A program made the translations under genes and the position numbers. From the NCBI RefSeq assembly GCF_958450345.1, contig NC_088780.1:61105533-61169532 (forward strand): a stretch of DNA of 64,000 nucleotides, given 5' to 3'. The stretch comes from Calliphora vicina (Eukaryota > Arthropoda > Insecta > Diptera > Calliphoridae). The notes under the pieces were generated by a model. The model ran no database searches. It was not told the DNA's origin and was given only the letters and a program-made list of their open reading frames with translations. Shown piece by piece: positions 59,866 to 64,000 of the stretch. How positions within the stretch are numbered: position 1 is the first letter of the stretch; the number at the start of each line of letters is the position of its first letter.

Positions 59866-62350
59866 TATACCAGTAGCCCGTTTCTGTATTTCTCGAATCG
59901 AAAAAGGTTCCGCATGAAACGATTGAATTGCAACAAAAACAGTGTAAAATGAAACAAAATATGTTTTTTCACGCACAAGTGTTTCTGTATCTTGAGTTTG
60001 CGAGAATTATCTGTCATTTTCCAGCAATTATTGGAAGGATGTGAGCAAAAGTGTTTCTGTAACAATATTTTGCGAAAAGTTTCTCACAAGAACTGTCAAA
60101 ACAAGTCACATTTAAAATTGGTGTGATAAAAACTAAATTTTAAAAAATAAAGATATTTTTAACTTCGTATGTATAAATATGGAACCCAAATCAGCCGAAA
60201 AAGTAAGTAGCACAGAGTTTGAATAAAATAATTATATATGTATACTAGAGTGCTCCAAGATTGTATGGACGAAAAAAATTGTCTAGGTACAGGCCGTCCC
60301 CCCCTCTAGAATGGTTCTATGTATTGTAGAAACTCGTAGTGTAAAATATTAGGATGATAGGATAACGCTAACTGGTGCCGCAACGACGCTGAAGTTTTGA
60401 GGTGCATTTACAAGGGGAAAAAATGCAATTTTTTCAGATTTTGTAAAAATTTTGGCATTAAATAATTACTTTTGCAATTTAATTTAAAAGAATCGAAATG
60501 TACACGTAATTGTCGTTCTAATAAGATATAAAAGACAAAAATTGGTTAAAAAATGTTCAAGTTATTAAAAAATCGCCTGGCCATTAACATGTTTCAGGCC
60601 ACTACAACAAGAAATGTAGCAACAAAATTAGCATATTTTGATAAATATTATAATAAAAGTACATTTTTACTTAAAATATATCCATATTTACTTGTATATG
60701 AGTTTTGTCTTCGTAGGATACCGTTAAACTATTCTTAGGTATGACCAAAAAATTTAATTTTTTTAATGGCAGTTTCAAAACTCCAATTTAAAATTTTTAA
60801 AAATTTTGTTAAACAAATTTAAGAATTTTTTGATCATCACATGGGGATTTATTGACAACATAATAGGGAATATAAATGTGAAAAAAGTATGACAATACCT
60901 CGTATAGTTTTTCCATACCTGCGATTTAAATTTTGCGATTTTCGAGAAAAACTAATTTTTTGGTCATATTTTGGCGAATGAGCCGAATTTCCTTACCGTT
61001 ATGATTTCTAAGTAAAAGCTATTTAGAATATTATAGTCCAGGTAATTTAAAATATAGTCTGTAAGTTTTACTAAAATCGGAAAACGTTAACCCTTAAATC
61101 GTGAAGGTCAAAAGTCAAATTTTTCAATATTTGGAATTTCACATGGAAAGATAGCAAAATGTTATATATTGTTACGCGCTGACTGATCATGAAAACAAAA
61201 TGTTGAGCATTAAATGAAAAATTCAATGATCCCTAAAGAAAAGAGTTAAAAGGCATATAAGATCTTATTTTCCCAGCTAGCTACATGGTATTATGGTAAT
61301 GTGGTTCTCAACCCGAATTCTTCGCGCATTAACATATAATTCTACTTCTATGCCATAAAATATTCCAAAAGTAGAACAAAAGAAAACTTTAAATCACAAT
61401 TTGTATTTGTAACGTTTGGCAAGTTGTTATGCCACATAGGGTATATTTTTTCCATCCCTACTGATGTAAAATCAGACACCATTGACAACCAAAATACCCT
61501 ACAATTTGACTGATTGTCCCTAATATTTAGCAAGACTGATACTACCCTACATTACTACACCTAAAACTTGTCATTCCCAAAAAATAATAAAACTTTAATG
61601 ATTCATATTCAGAAATTCAAATATAACATTCATATTTATTGAATTAGAACTAAAAGTAATTAAACATATGGAAGTATATAAAAAAATATACAAAATAAAT
61701 GAATGTAAAGAAAATACGTAAAAATATATAAAAAAGACAATATTTTGTTTTAGTAAATAGAAAAAAAAACTAAATGAGCATCTCATAAAAAGTAATAATG
61801 AAAGTATTGAGCTTACACTTCATACTAAAGAAAACAATTAAAACAAAATTATGAAGAGATCAACAATTTTTACATTATTGATAAAAGAACAGACGGAATC
61901 GGAACATAGCAAATGATAAATATATGTATAAAACTAAGAGAGAGTAATAGTTAATTATTATGGATTTTACATTCCCTACAAGAAATAGATGACCGAAACT
62001 ACTACACACAAAAGATGTTTACTAACACATTTGCACAAATTTTATATTTGACAGAATATATGACTGTCATTGTTGATGGAAATAACCATCATCGTTGACC
62101 AATGTATGTTGCAGAGTTGCATTTTTGACATTTTTTGACGTTAAAAATTAATCTAATTGTAGTTCCCCGAAAAGTTTGCAATTGATATTTGTGTGTCGTG
62201 AGATTAGTAGTGCAATATTAATTTTCACATATATTTTTATTAATTTCTTTAAAAAAAGCTTGTGTGTAAAACCGAAACGTGTAAAAAAGATAAGTATACT
62301 GTGTTTAGTTTTTCTAATTATAAAAAAAAACGCAAATAAAGTGTAAAAAA
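59866..62350. other. No definite gene
   Basis: Mostly noncoding AT-rich sequence. GTTTCTGTA recurs at 59881, 59990 and 60052. One short exon-like segment is at 60179-60202: ATG, seven more codons (MEPKSAEK), then GTAAGT, a good donor sequence. Without a matching acceptor exon this is only a possibility. No RNA gene seen. Confidence 0.4.
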
Positions 62351-64000
62351 ATGAGTAAAAGACATTTTGAGAACTGCGTCTCAAAAGAAAAAAGGACATA
62401 TGAGTCCAATATCAAAAAATATAAGAAATTAATGGAAAAGGAGTGTGAAGAGGGTTTAGAATGTCCCACAAAAATAGAATCGGTCCCCATTGTTGCTTCT
62501 GAAGCAGTAGCATCCACATCCGCAGGTTTTTTATCTAATGAGGTTGAGTGTTCCGAAAATGAAAGTGGTCATAGCGAGTCAGGTTGTAAGACATCCTCGT
62601 TTGTAGAAACCGTGGGAAATAGCGATGGTAAGGCAAAATGTAATGAGATAAAATCATGGGCTGTTAAGAATAAAATATCTCATAGTGCGTTAGAGGATTT
62701 GTTGCATACGTTAAATAGGGTAGGTGTGGAAGATTTGCCGTTGTCTGCCAAAACTCTTTTAGGTACGAGTAGGGAAAAGGTTAGTATTTCTACCATTCCT
62801 GTTGGAGAATTTTTATATTTAGGTGTTCAAAAATATTTTCTTTCAGACCCTTTCGATTATTTAGATGGAAAAGAAGAAGTTTCAATCGATGTAGGAATTG
62901 ATGGGCTAAAAATATTCAAAAGTTCGAACAGGGTGTTGTGGCCTATTCTGGGATCAATCGTTGGATTTCCGAACGTCAGTCCATTCATGATCGGCTGTTT
63001 TTCAGGTTTTACAAAGCCAAAAAATTTGGATGCTTTTATGACAGATTTTTATGCAGAGGTTAAGGCGCTTAAAGAAAATGGTGTAAAAGTAGGTTTCAAT
63101 GAAAGGTTTATGCGGTTCAATGTTAGGTTGTTTGTTTGTGATTCTCCAGCGAGGGCATTTGTTACAGGTGTGGTGTCTCATAATGGGAAGAATGGTTGTT
63201 CAAAATGTTGTCAGGAAGGCTTATACAAAGAGAGAAGGGTGTGTTATTTGAAAGAAGTCGGTATTCCTAGAACGGATGTAACATTTCAACCGAGATGTAA
63301 TCCTTCTCACCACAGGGAAGAATTTAAAGTCACAAGAAGTGTTTTAGAAGATTCAGGTTTTGGAATGGTTTCTCAGTTTCCAATAGATAGCATGCATTTA
63401 GTTGATTTAGGAGTTACAAAAAAATTGCTTAAACTTTTGATTTGTAAATCAAATATAAAAAAAATTAATGAAAAACTTAATTTAATCGCTAAATGTGTTC
63501 CATCGGAATTTTGCCGTGCTCCTAGGAGTTTAGATGAACTAAGTAATTGGAAATCTACTGAGTTTAGGCAATTTTTGTTGTATACTGGTATTTTCATTCT
63601 TAAAGATTGTGTAAGTAGTGACCAATATTACCACTTTTTACTATTACACAGTGCTATAAGACTTTTGTCTAGTGAAAGGTCGCATAGAACAGAGGCAGAT
63701 ATTTCCCAAAAGCTATTAGAAGATTTCGTAAACTATTTTGGCATATTATATGGTGATGAGTTAGTAAGTTTTAATGTCCATGGATTACTTCACTTAGCAG
63801 ATTGTGTCAAACAATATGGACAGCTGGATTCTTTTTCTGCATATAAATTTGAAAACTATATGCAGTATATTAAAAAAATTGTCAAAAAGCCCAACCAAAT
63901 TTTGCAGCAGATATCTCGTAGGCTCGAAGAAAGGCAAGGTCTAAAATCGAACACCCGAAATGTTTTTAGCTTGGGAAGCTTTTCTATAAATTTCAAGAAA
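62351..64000 (+). CDS. TNP2/EnSpm-like transposase, incomplete at window end
   Basis: An uninterrupted frame of 550 codons from ATG at 62351, still open at the last base. The first ~110 residues are polar and Ser/Glu-rich, a likely disordered tail. From about 175 the protein has the order of TNP2-like transposases found in animal EnSpm/CACTA-type elements. The landmarks are VSIDVGIDGLKIFKSSN (about 178-194, candidate first Asp), LWPILGSIVGFPNVSPFMIG, RLFVCDSPARAFVTGVVSHN (Asp at about 264), NGCSKCC, FPIDSMHLVDLGVTKKLLK (about 343-361), CRAPRSLDELSNWKSTEFRQ, FLLYTGIFIL, VHGLLHLADCVKQYGQLDSF and SAYKFENYMQY (about 494-505). In such elements this enzyme cuts DNA at the terminal repeats. No premature stop or shift is visible, unlike everything else in the window. 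I could not identify a terminal repeat upstream, so whether it is an active transposon or a domesticated gene is open. Confidence 0.7.
   Translation, partial: MSKRHFENCVSKEKRTYESNIKKYKKLMEKECEEGLECPTKIESVPIVASEAVASTSAGFLSNEVECSENESGHSESGCKTSSFVETVGNSDGKAKCNEIKSWAVKNKISHSALEDLLHTLNRVGVEDLPLSAKTLLGTSREKVSISTIPVGEFLYLGVQKYFLSDPFDYLDGKEEVSIDVGIDGLKIFKSSNRVLWPILGSIVGFPNVSPFMIGCFSGFTKPKNLDAFMTDFYAEVKALKENGVKVGFNERFMRFNVRLFVCDSPARAFVTGVVSHNGKNGCSKCCQEGLYKERRVCYLKEVGIPRTDVTFQPRCNPSHHREEFKVTRSVLEDSGFGMVSQFPIDSMHLVDLGVTKKLLKLLICKSNIKKINEKLNLIAKCVPSEFCRAPRSLDELSNWKSTEFRQFLLYTGIFILKDCVSSDQYYHFLLLHSAIRLLSSERSHRTEADISQKLLEDFVNYFGILYGDELVSFNVHGLLHLADCVKQYGQLDSFSAYKFENYMQYIKKIVKKPNQILQQISRRLEERQGLKSNTRNVFSLGSFSINFKK

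Overview
The window contains no recognisable conserved single-copy gene and no RNA gene. It is a strongly AT-rich graveyard of transposable elements, layered by repeated insertion. The mix points to a higher fly (Diptera, Brachycera): copia- and BEL-type LTR elements, jockey-like and LOA-like non-LTR elements, Tc1/pogo/hAT DNA transposons, and interspersed repeats whose core is a (GACA/GTCT)n microsatellite, an architecture known from dipteran mini-me/DINE-1 elements. The assignment to flies is inference, and I cannot name the species.

Layout. 1-10 kb: a solo LTR with a 4-bp target duplication (111-622); a Tc1-like transposon (2504-5246) carrying two nested MITEs; a copia fragment; a non-LTR reverse transcriptase fragment; the 5' end of a SAP-gag LTR element related to the solo LTR; and a second Tc1-like relic split by a family-A interspersed repeat. 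10-15 kb: a composite CAGTGG-type element with a nested GGCCC-TIR element, an hAT end and a pogo/Tigger relic. 16-23 kb: a 1.3 kb TIR element, jockey-like RT and gag remnants, then a family-B repeat with its GACA array and a family-A repeat.

25.3-33.2 kb is one LOA-like LINE (DUF4780-like domain, endonuclease, RT, RNase H). It is cut by four separate DNA-transposon insertions, one of which carries another MITE. Removing them with one copy of each target duplication restores continuity. 33-39 kb holds hAT relics with nTnnnnAn duplications and a 992-bp element with a 9-bp duplication and an apparent FLYWCH finger, i.e. Mutator-like. 39.7-50.6 kb is a copia element on the minus strand (LTRs, PBS, PPT, 5-bp duplication). 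A near-intact BEL element (40470-47070) is inserted in it, and a 187-bp MITE sits in the BEL 5' LTR.

50.6-62 kb is further MITEs, foldback elements, a second family-B repeat with a 588-bp GTCT array, and a three-level nest of MITEs at 58.6-59.3 kb. The window ends inside a clean open reading frame of at least 550 codons (62351-64000) that resembles TNP2/EnSpm-type transposases. It is the only long undamaged protein here.

The elements do not work together as a pathway. They parasitise one another, and their nesting gives a relative chronology: host repeat, then copia, then BEL, then the MITE in the BEL LTR.
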